A DNA stretch of 64,000 nt from the NCBI GenBank assembly GCA_049241565.1, contig JBMLQL010000031.1, positions 1 to 64,000 on the forward strand. Reading direction: 5' to 3'. A program made the translations under genes and the position numbers. Positions 25,664 through 34,868 of the stretch are shown here, piece by piece. Numbering within the stretch: the stretch's first letter is position 1; every line of letters starts with the position of its first letter. The DNA is from DZBG01 sp049241565 (GTDB taxonomy: Bacteria; Bdellovibrionota; Bacteriovoracia; Bacteriovoracales; Bacteriovoracaceae). Under the pieces are notes generated by a model, which did no database searches, was not told where the DNA came from, and saw only the letters and a list, made by a program, of their open reading frames with translations.

Positions 25664-28648
25664 ATGGCGAGCAATGTGCCTTTAAACTTTGATCCAAAAC
25701 AACTTAAACGTGAGCTTAAACCTTACTATATTGGGGCCACAGAAAAAGACATTCAAGAGATGCTTAAGGCCGTTGGGGCCCGAGATCTAGATGATCTTTA
25801 TTCCCATATCCAAGATGATGTCAAAATGAGCTCTGTTCCCATGGAAAAAGGACTCGGTTATGAAGCCCTTATTGACCATGTCAATTCTGTGGCGAACAAA
25901 AATAAAAAAGTCATCTCTTTTATTGGGGACGGACTTCCTCACTATAAAGTAGCCGAGATTGTCCCGGCCGTTTGTAATATTCGTGGACTCACTACGGCCT
26001 ATACTCCCTATCAGCCTGAGCGCTCTCAAGGGACACTTCAAACTCTTTGGATTTATCAATCCCTCATCTCTCAACTCACTGGTTTTGAGGCCATTAATGC
26101 TTCTCTTTATGATCGCTCAACTTGTCTTTATGAGGCGATGAATACGGCCCTTCGTTTAGTGAAAGATTCTACGACCATTCTTGTCTCTGATTCTATCTAT
26201 CCTGGAGATATGGAAGTCATTGAAACTCAGGCCCGTGAAACTGACATGAAAATTGTTCGTGTGCCGGTGAATCCTTTTACGGGTGCCATGAGTATTGATG
26301 AGCTTCGTAAAAAACTAAATACCACTGCCCAAGTAGCAGCCGTTGCTTTTCCACAAGTAAGCTCTCTAGGCTCTCTTGAATCAGTAGATGAAATCACTGA
26401 TCTTTGTTCGCAGTCTGGGATTAAGTCCATTGCCATTGTCGATCCGATGCATCTCTCTAAGGGAGGTTTGAAGGCACCAGTTCATTTCGGCACTCGCGCT
26501 CAAGGAGCCGATATGGTGGTGGCCGAAGGTCAACATTTGGCCATAGGAGCTAACTTCGGTGGCCCTGGCCTTGGTATTTTTGGTATCCGCTATAATGAGC
26601 AAGATAAAATTTCTATTCGTTCAACAGCGGGACGATACGTTGGAAAAACAGTTGATATCAAAGGTCGTGAATGTAAGGCCCTTATACTTTCAACTCGCGA
26701 GCAACATATCCGTCGTGACAAAGCAACTTCAAATATTTGTTCAAATCAATCTTTTGTGGCCAGCCTTGCTGGAGCTGCTCTTTTAAATAAGGGTGATGCT
26801 GGAATGGAGATAGCGATCACAGCGGCCAGAAATAATGCTCTTTCAGCTTTTGAAAAACTCACTTGTTTTGAAGGTGTAGAGGCAAAGTTTAAGTCCGCTC
26901 CTTTCTTTAATGAATTCACACTCAAACTTTCTGTACCGACAAAAGAGCTGATTCAAAAAGCACGTCATGCAGGTCTTCATATTGGTGTAGATGTTTCAAA
27001 TCGCTACAAAGAAATTGCTGGGGAAAACCTTCTTCTTATTTCATTTTTTGATACAGTGACTGAAGCCGATATTACAAAACTAGAAGCCTTCTTTGCCTCA
27101 CAATTTCCAAAGAATAAATCGCCTCAGCCTGCGCCAAAGATTCAAGACAATAATCTTCGCAAAATTGCTCCTATGATTCCTCAAAAATCTGCGGCAGAAG
27201 TGATCGAGTATTATGAAAAACTAGGGAAACAAAATCTCTCTCCTGATGATGGTATTTATCCATTAGGCTCATGTACGATGAAGTACAATCCTTATATCAA
27301 TGATTATGCCGCTTCACTTCCGGGCTTTACTGACGTTCACCCAGAAGCTCCTATTGAAGATGTTCAAGGATCTCTAGAAATTCTTTGGAGTATTCAAGAA
27401 ATGTTCAAACAAATTACCGGTCTTCCTGGGGTGACCACTCAACCTGTGGCCGGCGCTCAAGGTGAGCTTGTGGGACTTAAAATGTTTCAGGCCTATCACC
27501 GTAGCCGCGGCGAAGGTGATCAGCGTAAAGTCATGATCATTCCTAAATCGGCCCATGGAACAAATCCTGCCACCGCTACGATGGCCGGTTATAACGAAAT
27601 CTTCACTGTAGACGCTGACTATCATGGTGAATTTAATCTTGAACAGATCAAAGATTTTTTAAAGACAGATGGTCATCGTGTGGCCGGAGTCATGGTGACA
27701 AATCCAAATACGGCCGGAATTTTTGAAGCTAAGTTTAAAGAGATGAGTGATCTTATACATGCAGCCGGTGGACTCGTTTATATGGACGGGGCCAATATGA
27801 ATGCCGTGGCAGGAATTGTTGATCTTGATAAACTTGGTGTGGATGCTGTTCATAATAATCTTCATAAGACATGGACTATCCCTCATGGAGGTGGTGGACC
27901 TGGAGACGGCATCGTGGCCGTTTCTCATCGTCTTCTTGATTTTATGCCTGGATTCCAAGTGGAGAAAAAAGATGGTCTCTTCACTTTAGTCAGACCTTCT
28001 CAAACAGTAGGATCTTTCCACCGTCACTTTGGAAACTTCGCTCACAAGATTCGTGCTTATACCTATATCAAGGCCCTTGGTGGTGAAGGTGTACGTATGA
28101 TGAGCCAGATCGCGGTTCTTTCGGCCCGTTATCTTTATGCTAAACTTGCTCCTATTTATCCATCACTCCCTGTAGGAGCGGAAAAGACTCCAAGGATGCA
28201 TGAGTTTATTCTGACTCTCTCGCCAGAAACTTTTAAAAAAATTGAGGCCAGTGGAACTCCTAAGGCCAATACCATTGCTCGTATTGGAAAGCTCTTTTTA
28301 GATTTTGGTTTCCATGCTCCAACGGTGGCCTTCCCTGAACAATTTGGTCTGATGCTTGAGCCGACGGAAACTTATTCAAAGTCAGAGTTAGATCAGTTTT
28401 CTCAAGTGGTAGAAAGTATTTTTAAACTGATTAATGATTATCCAGAAGTTCTCCAAACTGTTCCGCACTTCACGCCGATTGATCGCGTAGACGAAGTAGG
28501 GGCCAATAAGAACCCTAAGCTAACTGAAGTTATTACTACCGAACTTCCGTCTATCCTTCCAGACAGAGTCCCTAGCGAGAAGCTCAGAAATCAAGCCTCT
28601 GGGGATCTTTGTCAGCTTATTGTCCAGACCCATCTTAAAAGTCTTTAA
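25664..28648 (+). CDS. gcvP: Glycine dehydrogenase (P-protein), fused GcvPA-GcvPB type
   Basis: 994 residues. PLP enzyme that decarboxylates glycine in the glycine cleavage system. The N-terminal half (to about 460) reads as GcvPA ('TTAYTPYQPERSQGTLQT', 'LTGFEAINASLYD'). The C-terminal half (from about 500) reads as GcvPB ('GIYPLGSCTMKYNPYIND', 'GTNPATATMAGY'), with the PLP lysine near residue 735 in 'NNLHKTWTIPHGGGGPG'. A Pro-rich linker joins them. Both halves look like the two-subunit form rather than the E. coli single chain. The ATG at 25664 has AAAAGG six bases upstream; the ATG at 25658 has none. gcvT and gcvH are not in the window. Confidence 0.93.
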   Translation: MASNVPLNFDPKQLKRELKPYYIGATEKDIQEMLKAVGARDLDDLYSHIQDDVKMSSVPMEKGLGYEALIDHVNSVANKNKKVISFIGDGLPHYKVAEIVPAVCNIRGLTTAYTPYQPERSQGTLQTLWIYQSLISQLTGFEAINASLYDRSTCLYEAMNTALRLVKDSTTILVSDSIYPGDMEVIETQARETDMKIVRVPVNPFTGAMSIDELRKKLNTTAQVAAVAFPQVSSLGSLESVDEITDLCSQSGIKSIAIVDPMHLSKGGLKAPVHFGTRAQGADMVVAEGQHLAIGANFGGPGLGIFGIRYNEQDKISIRSTAGRYVGKTVDIKGRECKALILSTREQHIRRDKATSNICSNQSFVASLAGAALLNKGDAGMEIAITAARNNALSAFEKLTCFEGVEAKFKSAPFFNEFTLKLSVPTKELIQKARHAGLHIGVDVSNRYKEIAGENLLLISFFDTVTEADITKLEAFFASQFPKNKSPQPAPKIQDNNLRKIAPMIPQKSAAEVIEYYEKLGKQNLSPDDGIYPLGSCTMKYNPYINDYAASLPGFTDVHPEAPIEDVQGSLEILWSIQEMFKQITGLPGVTTQPVAGAQGELVGLKMFQAYHRSRGEGDQRKVMIIPKSAHGTNPATATMAGYNEIFTVDADYHGEFNLEQIKDFLKTDGHRVAGVMVTNPNTAGIFEAKFKEMSDLIHAAGGLVYMDGANMNAVAGIVDLDKLGVDAVHNNLHKTWTIPHGGGGPGDGIVAVSHRLLDFMPGFQVEKKDGLFTLVRPSQTVGSFHRHFGNFAHKIRAYTYIKALGGEGVRMMSQIAVLSARYLYAKLAPIYPSLPVGAEKTPRMHEFILTLSPETFKKIEASGTPKANTIARIGKLFLDFGFHAPTVAFPEQFGLMLEPTETYSKSELDQFSQVVESIFKLINDYPEVLQTVPHFTPIDRVDEVGANKNPKLTEVITTELPSILPDRVPSEKLRNQASGDLCQLIVQTHLKSL

Positions 28649-28658
28649 TACCGCTCTT

Positions 28659-28692
28659 CCCCTGGCCTAATTTCATATTAGGCCGGGGGGCT
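28659..28692 (+). terminator. Terminator-like hairpin after gcvP
   Basis: CCCC, T, then GGCCTAAT (28659-28671) pair with ATTAGGCC and GGGG in 28677-28690, giving a GC-rich stem of about 12 pairs with a short loop. The following bases are T-rich but not a clean T-run ('CTTATTGATTATTTC'), so it may be a weak intrinsic terminator. It lies 10 bases after the gcvP stop. Confidence 0.65.
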
Positions 28693-28774
28693 TATTGATT
28701 ATTTCTAATATTCCTCTAGAACAATGTCGATAATAACATAGAAATATTACGTTAAATTCTCAAATGAGGCGCTC

Positions 28775-30559
28775 ATGACTATTTTTAGCAATCTCAGCCT
28801 TAGAATGAAGCTTTTTTACCTCTCAGCCCTTATGTCTATCATTATCACTGCTGTTGGTTTCGTGTCCTATCTGGGTTTGAAAAAGATGGTTTTCATCACT
28901 GATCAGCTCACTGAAGTATCCATTCCCAATTTAAAATACATGTCGCAAATGGAGCTCTCTTTTCGCTCACTAAGAATTGAGCTCAGAACTTTAGGACTTT
29001 CAGGAATCTCTCCTGAACAACAAGAGTCAACTCTTAAAAATATAACCAAATACATCAATGAATTTGAAGAGGCTCAAAAAAAATACAGCGAAATAAAGTT
29101 CCTTCCTGGAGAAGAGGAAATCTTTAAAAGATTGGTAATAGAATGGAATTCATTTAAAAAACTAGGAAATGAAATTTTAAAACTAAATTCTTCTCAAGAT
29201 CCAAACGATAAACTTAAACTTAATGAGATATTTAGAGTTGACTGCCCTCAATCTGCTGAAAAAGTTCGATCTATTATGTCAGAACTGAGCATGATTCAAC
29301 AAAAAGCCTCAGATGAGCTTTTAGGAGCATCGGAGAAAGATTCAAAAGAAAATGTGACAAAAACATTGAATCAAACCCTCACTGTAAGTATCCTTGGAAT
29401 TTTAGTTGCCTTAGGAACAGGATTCATTCTGGCCACACAGATATCTAAAATTATTTCTACTCTTGCAAGCAAACTAAAGTCTAACTCTGATGAACTCGCC
29501 AAGGCGACAGAAAGTATTGCAAATGCCTCAACTCGGCTTTCAGAGGCAACGACAGAACAGTCTGCTTCTCTTGAAGAAACGGCGGCTTCAATTGAAGAAA
29601 TAAGTTCCATGGTTAACAAGAATAGTGAAAGTGCGAAGAGATCATCGCAGACATCAAAAGAGAGTGAAAAAAGTGCTCTTGAGGGTCAGGATGTTGTCAA
29701 ACAGATGATTCATGCGATTGGTGAAATTAATGTGTCGAATACTAATATCATGAAGCAAATTGATGAAAGTAATGATCAAATTTCTGAGATCGTAAAAGTC
29801 ATTGCTGAAATTGGAAACAAAACTAAGGTTATCAACGAAATTGTTTTCCAAACCAAGCTCCTTTCGTTTAATGCCTCTGTTGAGGCTGCAAGAGCGGGAG
29901 AGCATGGAAAAGGATTTGCCGTTGTGGCCGAAGAAGTAGGAAGCCTTGCTGTCATGAGTGGGAATGCCGCCAAAGAAATTTCGGAGATGCTAGAGGGAAG
30001 TATTCATAAAGTTGAGAGCATAGTGGAGCAAACTAAAAGTAAAGTTGAGCACCTGATTTCCGATGGTAAATTAAAAGTCGAACAAGGAACAATTATCGCC
30101 CATAAGTGTGAAAAAGTTCTAGCTGAGATAGTCCAACATGTGAGTCAAGTCCATCAAATGAGTAATGATATCTCTGTGGCCAGCCTTGAACAATCCCAAG
30201 GGATTAATGAGATCACAAAGGCCATGGCCCAACTTGATCAGGTGACTCAACAGAACGCAGCAACTGGTGAGCAAGCCGCAAAAGCCGCCGAAGATCTTTC
30301 CTTCCAAGCTAAAAGCTTACAATCTGCTATTAATGAACTTTTTTCAACAGTTGAAGGAAAAAAAGTTAATTCTTCTCATTTCAGTTCATCTACTCCAATA
30401 CCACAAGCATCGATTTCACTTAAAAAAGAGACTCCAGCTGTTGCTAAAAAAACTCGAGAAGTTAAAGTGTCTTTGCAACCGACCTCATCCTCGACTAAAA
30501 CGATGAACACAACGGACTCAATGCCATCCTTTGATGATCCTAGATTTAAAGACATCTAG
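28775..30559 (+). CDS. Methyl-accepting chemotaxis protein
   Basis: 594 residues. TM helices at about 10-32 and 202-222 flank a helical periplasmic domain, probably a four-helix-bundle sensor. No clear HAMP is visible by eye. The signalling domain has the tip 'VFQTKLLSFNASVEAARAGE', close to the consensus 'IAxQTNLLALNAAIEAARAGE', and ends in a Ser/Pro/Thr-rich tail without a C-terminal CheR-tethering pentapeptide. GAGG lies five bases before the ATG. The second receptor in the window (34869-36914) shares almost the same tip. Ligand unknown. Confidence 0.9.
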   Translation: MTIFSNLSLRMKLFYLSALMSIIITAVGFVSYLGLKKMVFITDQLTEVSIPNLKYMSQMELSFRSLRIELRTLGLSGISPEQQESTLKNITKYINEFEEAQKKYSEIKFLPGEEEIFKRLVIEWNSFKKLGNEILKLNSSQDPNDKLKLNEIFRVDCPQSAEKVRSIMSELSMIQQKASDELLGASEKDSKENVTKTLNQTLTVSILGILVALGTGFILATQISKIISTLASKLKSNSDELAKATESIANASTRLSEATTEQSASLEETAASIEEISSMVNKNSESAKRSSQTSKESEKSALEGQDVVKQMIHAIGEINVSNTNIMKQIDESNDQISEIVKVIAEIGNKTKVINEIVFQTKLLSFNASVEAARAGEHGKGFAVVAEEVGSLAVMSGNAAKEISEMLEGSIHKVESIVEQTKSKVEHLISDGKLKVEQGTIIAHKCEKVLAEIVQHVSQVHQMSNDISVASLEQSQGINEITKAMAQLDQVTQQNAATGEQAAKAAEDLSFQAKSLQSAINELFSTVEGKKVNSSHFSSSTPIPQASISLKKETPAVAKKTREVKVSLQPTSSSTKTMNTTDSMPSFDDPRFKDI

Positions 30560-30590
30560 AACTAGCAGCTGACAAAAAGCCAGCATTAGG

Positions 30591-30617
30591 CCATAGTTAG
30601 GTAAAAACTAACTATGG
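30591..30617 (+). promoter_or_regulatory. Perfect hairpin overlapping the prfC ribosome binding site
   Basis: CCATAGTTAG (30591-30600) and CTAACTATGG (30608-30617) form a perfect 10-bp inverted repeat with a 7-base loop. The 3' arm ends seven bases before the prfC ATG and contains the only purine-rich stretch (GGA at 30616-30618) that could serve as Shine-Dalgarno sequence. It could control prfC translation or be a DNA operator. It has no T-run, so it is unlikely to be a terminator of the chemoreceptor gene. Confidence 0.5.
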
Positions 30618-30624
30618 ATGCCTT

Positions 30625-32226
30625 ATGTCAATAAAGCCACGCTGTACCTTCGCCATTATTTCCCATCCGGATGCGGGTAAAACAACCATGACCGAAAAAC
30701 TTCTCTGGTTTGGTGGTGTGGTTCGTGAGGCCGGGATGGTGAAATCGAAGACAGGTGATTACGCTAAATCAGACTGGATGGAGCTTGAAAAGCAGCGTGG
30801 GATCTCGATTACCTCATCTGTCATGAGTTTTGAATACAATGACCGCGCCCTTCACCTTCTTGATACTCCTGGACATAAAGACTTCTCAGAGGATACTTAC
30901 CGTACACTGACCGCTGTTGAATCAGTGCTCATGATGATTGACTCGGCCAAAGGGGTTGAGGCCCAGACGATTAAGCTCATGGACGTGTGTCGTATGCGTG
31001 ATACACCTATCGCCACTTTCATGAATAAGTTTGACCGCGAGGCCATGGACCCTTTCGCGCTTCTAGATAATATTGAATCTATCCTTAAAATTCAGTGTAT
31101 CCCTATGACTTGGCCTATTGGCTCGGGGATTGATTTTAAAGGTGTTTATGATCTGCGCTCAAAACAAATTCTTGGATATAAGGATGCTAAAGATCCTTTC
31201 TCTCCCAATTTAGTGGATGCTTCTGATTTGGAGGCAAAACATGTTGTTGATTTTGTTGGTGAAGAACTTCTCACAAAACTCAAAGATGATCTTGAAATGC
31301 TTGAAACACTTATCCCTCCGTTTTCAAAAGAAGAGTATTTAAATGGCATTCAGTCCCCAGTTTTTTTTGGCTCAGCCCTTCGAAACTTCGGTGTCAAAGA
31401 ACTCCTTGATATGATCACTGAAGTGGCCCCGACTCCAAGACCGAGAGAGGCCAAACTTGCCCCCTATGACTCAACAGCTGATGTGATTGAAGTTGATCCA
31501 AGTGATCATGAGTTCACTGGATTTATTTTTAAAATTCAGGCCAATATGGACTCAAAACATCGCGATCGAATTTCATTCATGCGAGTCTGCTCCGGGAAAT
31601 TTAATCGTAATGATAAAATTTTTCACATCCGCACAGGAAAAGAAATTAAAATTGCGACGCCTTTGATGTTTCAGGCCCGTGACCGAGATATTGTTGAAGA
31701 GGCCTACGCCGGAGATATTATCGGTCTTTACGATACTGGGAAATACCAAATTGGAGATACCTTCTCTCTTGGAAAAAAACTAATCAAGTACACAGGGATT
31801 CCAAGTTTCTCTCCTGAACTTTTCATGCGAGTCACATCTAAAGACCCCATGAAAGCAAAACATCTTGAAAAAGGTCTGGCCCAACTTTCTGAGGAAGGGG
31901 CCACTCAGCTCTTTATCCGTCGCTCAACGAATGAAAAAATGCTCGGGGCCGTTGGTGCTCTTCAGTTTGAAGTGGTTAAATTCCGCCTTGAAGATGAGTA
32001 TGGTGTGAATGCGACTTATGAGCCTGTCTCATGGGCCGGCGTTCGATGGCTTAAATTTGATGATCCTAAACTCCAAAATAAGTTCACTGAAGATTACTCC
32101 TCAGTGCTTATGGTAGATAAAGAAGATCGTCTGTGTTTTGCTGTTCGAACAGAATGGGATTTAAAACTTGCGATGGAGAAAAATCCATCGGTGAAGTTTT
32201 ATAAAAACTCAGATTATATTGAGTAG
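30625..32226 (+). CDS. prfC: Peptide chain release factor 3
   Basis: 533 residues. GTPase that removes RF1/RF2 from the ribosome after termination. G1 is 'SHPDAGKTT', the switch/G2 region includes 'RGISITSSVMSF', G3 is 'DTPGHKDFSEDTYRTL' and G4 'NKFDREAMDP'. These residues, especially 'FSEDTYRTLTAVE', separate RF3 from EF-G. The length matches the family (about 529). It is monocistronic or read from the chemoreceptor transcript, with a hairpin covering its ribosome binding site. Confidence 0.96.
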   Translation: MSIKPRCTFAIISHPDAGKTTMTEKLLWFGGVVREAGMVKSKTGDYAKSDWMELEKQRGISITSSVMSFEYNDRALHLLDTPGHKDFSEDTYRTLTAVESVLMMIDSAKGVEAQTIKLMDVCRMRDTPIATFMNKFDREAMDPFALLDNIESILKIQCIPMTWPIGSGIDFKGVYDLRSKQILGYKDAKDPFSPNLVDASDLEAKHVVDFVGEELLTKLKDDLEMLETLIPPFSKEEYLNGIQSPVFFGSALRNFGVKELLDMITEVAPTPRPREAKLAPYDSTADVIEVDPSDHEFTGFIFKIQANMDSKHRDRISFMRVCSGKFNRNDKIFHIRTGKEIKIATPLMFQARDRDIVEEAYAGDIIGLYDTGKYQIGDTFSLGKKLIKYTGIPSFSPELFMRVTSKDPMKAKHLEKGLAQLSEEGATQLFIRRSTNEKMLGAVGALQFEVVKFRLEDEYGVNATYEPVSWAGVRWLKFDDPKLQNKFTEDYSSVLMVDKEDRLCFAVRTEWDLKLAMEKNPSVKFYKNSDYIE

Positions 32227-32228
32227 GA

Positions 32229-32984
32229 TTACTTTATTGATGAATCGAATTGTCTTAGCTCCTCGCTAATATGCTGAAAAGGAACTGCTAAGTTAAAACA
32301 ATCTGTATCATGAAAACTAGCACAAGCTCCCTTCTCACTCTGACGTGAGTTGATGCCGACGACATAAAATTGCTCATCTACTTTGATAAACACTGGAGCC
32401 CCACTCGCTCCCTTTTGCATATCGCAATCATGCATAATAAGTCCGTCTACTGACGGCTTCTCTGCGCGACATAATCTTTTTTGACGAAACTTCTCCCATC
32501 CATTCTTTACATCTAGAGAATAGCCAGATAATTGCAAAATATCTTTTCTTGCTAAACTTGGATCAAATGAACGAGTTCCAAAATAACCCGTCGCATGTCC
32601 CGCCTCTTCTTCAATTTCAATGAAGGCAAAATCAAACTTTATTTTGTCTTTGAGGTATAGCTTAGAAATAGCGATTCTTTTAGCCGGAAAATACTTTTTA
32701 TGAAAATCGAGATAAATTTCAACTTCCTCGGGGAGCAGGACTTCATCTTTATCGTTTGTTACACAATGAGCATTCGTGACAGCGGTTGTTTTTGAAACCA
32801 TAAAGCTCGTACAAAGTGAGCCTGATCTAGTAGTAAGTCTCCCTATCACTCTATAGGGGTAATCTGCTGGCGCCTCGGCACGACCGTCCTCACCAACGAC
32901 TACGGTAGGCCCAGCATGGGCAGTAAGCACTTGGAGAGCGGCAGCTATCAAAAAAATACCGTAGATAATCTTTTTCATGCCCAT
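32229..32984 (-). CDS. Secreted trypsin-like serine protease (S1 family)
   Basis: 251 residues. A signal peptide ends near 'TAHA' (residue 24). The catalytic triad is visible: H73 in 'VTNAHCV', D118 in 'FDFAFIE' and S194 in 'GASGAP'. Six cysteines, including the pairs around the histidine and near the C-terminus, suggest disulfides and a periplasmic or exported location. It resembles glutamyl-endopeptidase-like bacterial S1 enzymes. The stop is 2 bases from that of the convergent prfC. In a predatory lineage it could act in prey degradation, but nothing in the sequence proves that. Confidence 0.88.
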   Translation of the reverse strand: MGMKKIIYGIFLIAAALQVLTAHAGPTVVVGEDGRAEAPADYPYRVIGRLTTRSGSLCTSFMVSKTTAVTNAHCVTNDKDEVLLPEEVEIYLDFHKKYFPAKRIAISKLYLKDKIKFDFAFIEIEEEAGHATGYFGTRSFDPSLARKDILQLSGYSLDVKNGWEKFRQKRLCRAEKPSVDGLIMHDCDMQKGASGAPVFIKVDEQFYVVGINSRQSEKGACASFHDTDCFNLAVPFQHISEELRQFDSSIK

Positions 32985-33023
32985 AAGTATAGGTCACACA
33001 AATCCACCTAGGATTCCGAATGG

Positions 33024-33062
33024 AAAAAAATTCAAGGGAGTGTATAACTTTTAAACACTCCC
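33024..33062 (-). terminator. Rho-independent terminator of the porin gene
   Basis: GGGAGTGT (33036-33043) pairs with ACACTCCC (33055-33062) around an 11-base loop. On the minus strand the stem is followed by TTGAATTTTTTT. It lies about 80 bases after the porin stop and before the protease start. Confidence 0.75.
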
Positions 33063-33140
33063 TAATTAATTGATTTCTAGTGATAAAATAAGAGTGAAGA
33101 GATTTTACATATTGTTGCTGTAAATATCTAAACTATGCAA

Positions 33141-34772
33141 TCATATTGAGTAAAGCCATCCAAGAGTCATTGTTTCTTGTGTTTTCTTGAATCCACCTTT
33201 TGACTCTGGAAAGATAGGTGTTGTCGAAGTATCAACTCTCAGCTCTAGACGCACCTCCGAGCCATTACCGACGAGGTATCTATTCGTTAACGTATAGCTA
33301 TCCAACTGAGGAGGCTTAACTGAAAAGTTACTTGTCGTTGTGAAAAGATTGTTTTGTGCTTTTTTTGAAGTTAGATCATTAAAATTTTCATACCTAAGGT
33401 TAATGAAATTTTTAGGAGCCGTTCTCAAATCCGCATAAAAAACCATCGATTGATAAAGAATGTCTTCCTGGGTCGCAGAATCATACTCCGGGCTCATTCC
33501 CATGATACCATCGAATGTTAAAGTAAACTCATCGGTTGCTTGATACGAAATGATTGCTTCATGCATTGTTTTTTTGTTTCCATTCTGATTGAGGTTCGCC
33601 TGGGCACCTTGGTTGTTGTGCTCAGATCCTGTAATGAGATTGTAGATAGCGGAAATCTTATTTTTACTAAAGTTAAGTTGGGCTCCATAAGTTTTGTCTG
33701 AATCATTATCGACGCGATCATCTGTCTTATCATAAACATAAAGCCCGTATCCGAAGTGATCCATAATTCCCGACTGAGTGAGCGAAACTCCCTCATGCCA
33801 GAATGGACAAACGAGAGTAAAGTAAAATGGTCTTGAATATGTTTTATTATCTATGTTTTTTGGAACTTCTAAGCCGAAGTGCGAATAAAACTTTCCCCCA
33901 GTAAAAGTGACGTTGTTAAACTCTTTTGGCCTGTATCTTAAAAATGCCTGGCCGATGTGATGAGTAATAGCATCACTTGAAACAGATTTATTCTGTTCCG
34001 GTTGTTCACCGAAATCAATATCAGCGTAAAAATCAATTTCTTTAAATGATTTATAAAGGTTGATTTCAAGGAGATTGACAGTAAAATCATTGTGACGATT
34101 ATTGTAGTTTCTATAGAGAATCTCATTCCCATTGTTACCTGTTCTCTTTGGTTTATCAAAGTCCCACTGATAGTAAGCATCGAACATAACACCTACACGA
34201 ACACCAATTTTTTTCATTTCTTCGAGTTCGGTCTGCTCGGATTTGATCAATAGAAGTTCTTGCTTTGATTTTATTAATCTTAACTCTTTAAGCTGTAAAT
34301 TATTATCCCGTTTAAGTTCAATAAGAGTCTGAGTAAGTTCGTTCTCCGGTAGAGAGTCAATTTTAGAATTTAATTCGTAAAGATTGTTAATCTCAGTCAA
34401 TATAAGCTCATATCTCTTTTCAAGTGGTATCGATTCGTCTTCGAATTTTTTATAATCACGGATTACTCTACTGAGAGCGTCAGGAATGTTTTTATCTTTA
34501 ATAGTAGGTGATGAAGCTTTCTCTAATTGGCCTAATTTTTTGTTTTTCTTTTTTAGATCTTTAATTAACTTTAAATAATTTTCATACTCTTTTTGAAGAT
34601 TATTTTTCCTATCCTCAAGGATCTTGCTTCGAGAACCGCTTGAAAGGAACTCTTCAATCTTTTTGATATCGGCCTTGATTTGAAAAACTCTTTTTTCAAT
34701 ATCTTGAATTTGTGAATCAGCGAAAACTGATGATGAAATAAACAAAATTATGCAACTTAAAATAAAACTCAT
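33141..34772 (-). CDS. OmpL-like porin (beta-barrel porin-2 type) with N-terminal coiled coil
   Basis: 543 residues. The signal peptide ends near 'SSVFA' (residue 18). Residues about 20-190 are charged coiled coil (Lys/Glu/Leu/Ile-rich), and the rest is a beta-barrel from about 195, starting 'VRVGVMFDAYYQWDF'. The features 'FTGGKFYSHFGLEVP' and 'HEGVSLTQSG' fit the putative OmpL-like porin family: a barrel that opens with a Y-W-x-F strand and carries a G-K-x-x-x-x-x-G motif. It ends in 'GWLYSI'. AGAGG precedes the start by three to four bases. Substrate unknown. Confidence 0.75.
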   Translation of the reverse strand: MSFILSCIILFISSSVFADSQIQDIEKRVFQIKADIKKIEEFLSSGSRSKILEDRKNNLQKEYENYLKLIKDLKKKNKKLGQLEKASSPTIKDKNIPDALSRVIRDYKKFEDESIPLEKRYELILTEINNLYELNSKIDSLPENELTQTLIELKRDNNLQLKELRLIKSKQELLLIKSEQTELEEMKKIGVRVGVMFDAYYQWDFDKPKRTGNNGNEILYRNYNNRHNDFTVNLLEINLYKSFKEIDFYADIDFGEQPEQNKSVSSDAITHHIGQAFLRYRPKEFNNVTFTGGKFYSHFGLEVPKNIDNKTYSRPFYFTLVCPFWHEGVSLTQSGIMDHFGYGLYVYDKTDDRVDNDSDKTYGAQLNFSKNKISAIYNLITGSEHNNQGAQANLNQNGNKKTMHEAIISYQATDEFTLTFDGIMGMSPEYDSATQEDILYQSMVFYADLRTAPKNFINLRYENFNDLTSKKAQNNLFTTTSNFSVKPPQLDSYTLTNRYLVGNGSEVRLELRVDTSTTPIFPESKGGFKKTQETMTLGWLYSI

Positions 34773-34868
34773 AATCCTCTTGATTTTATACTTTTTGATT
34801 TATTGTTTTTATTAATTAAAAATATCACCCATATTGCGAATACAAATATCTTTACCTACCATGAGATA

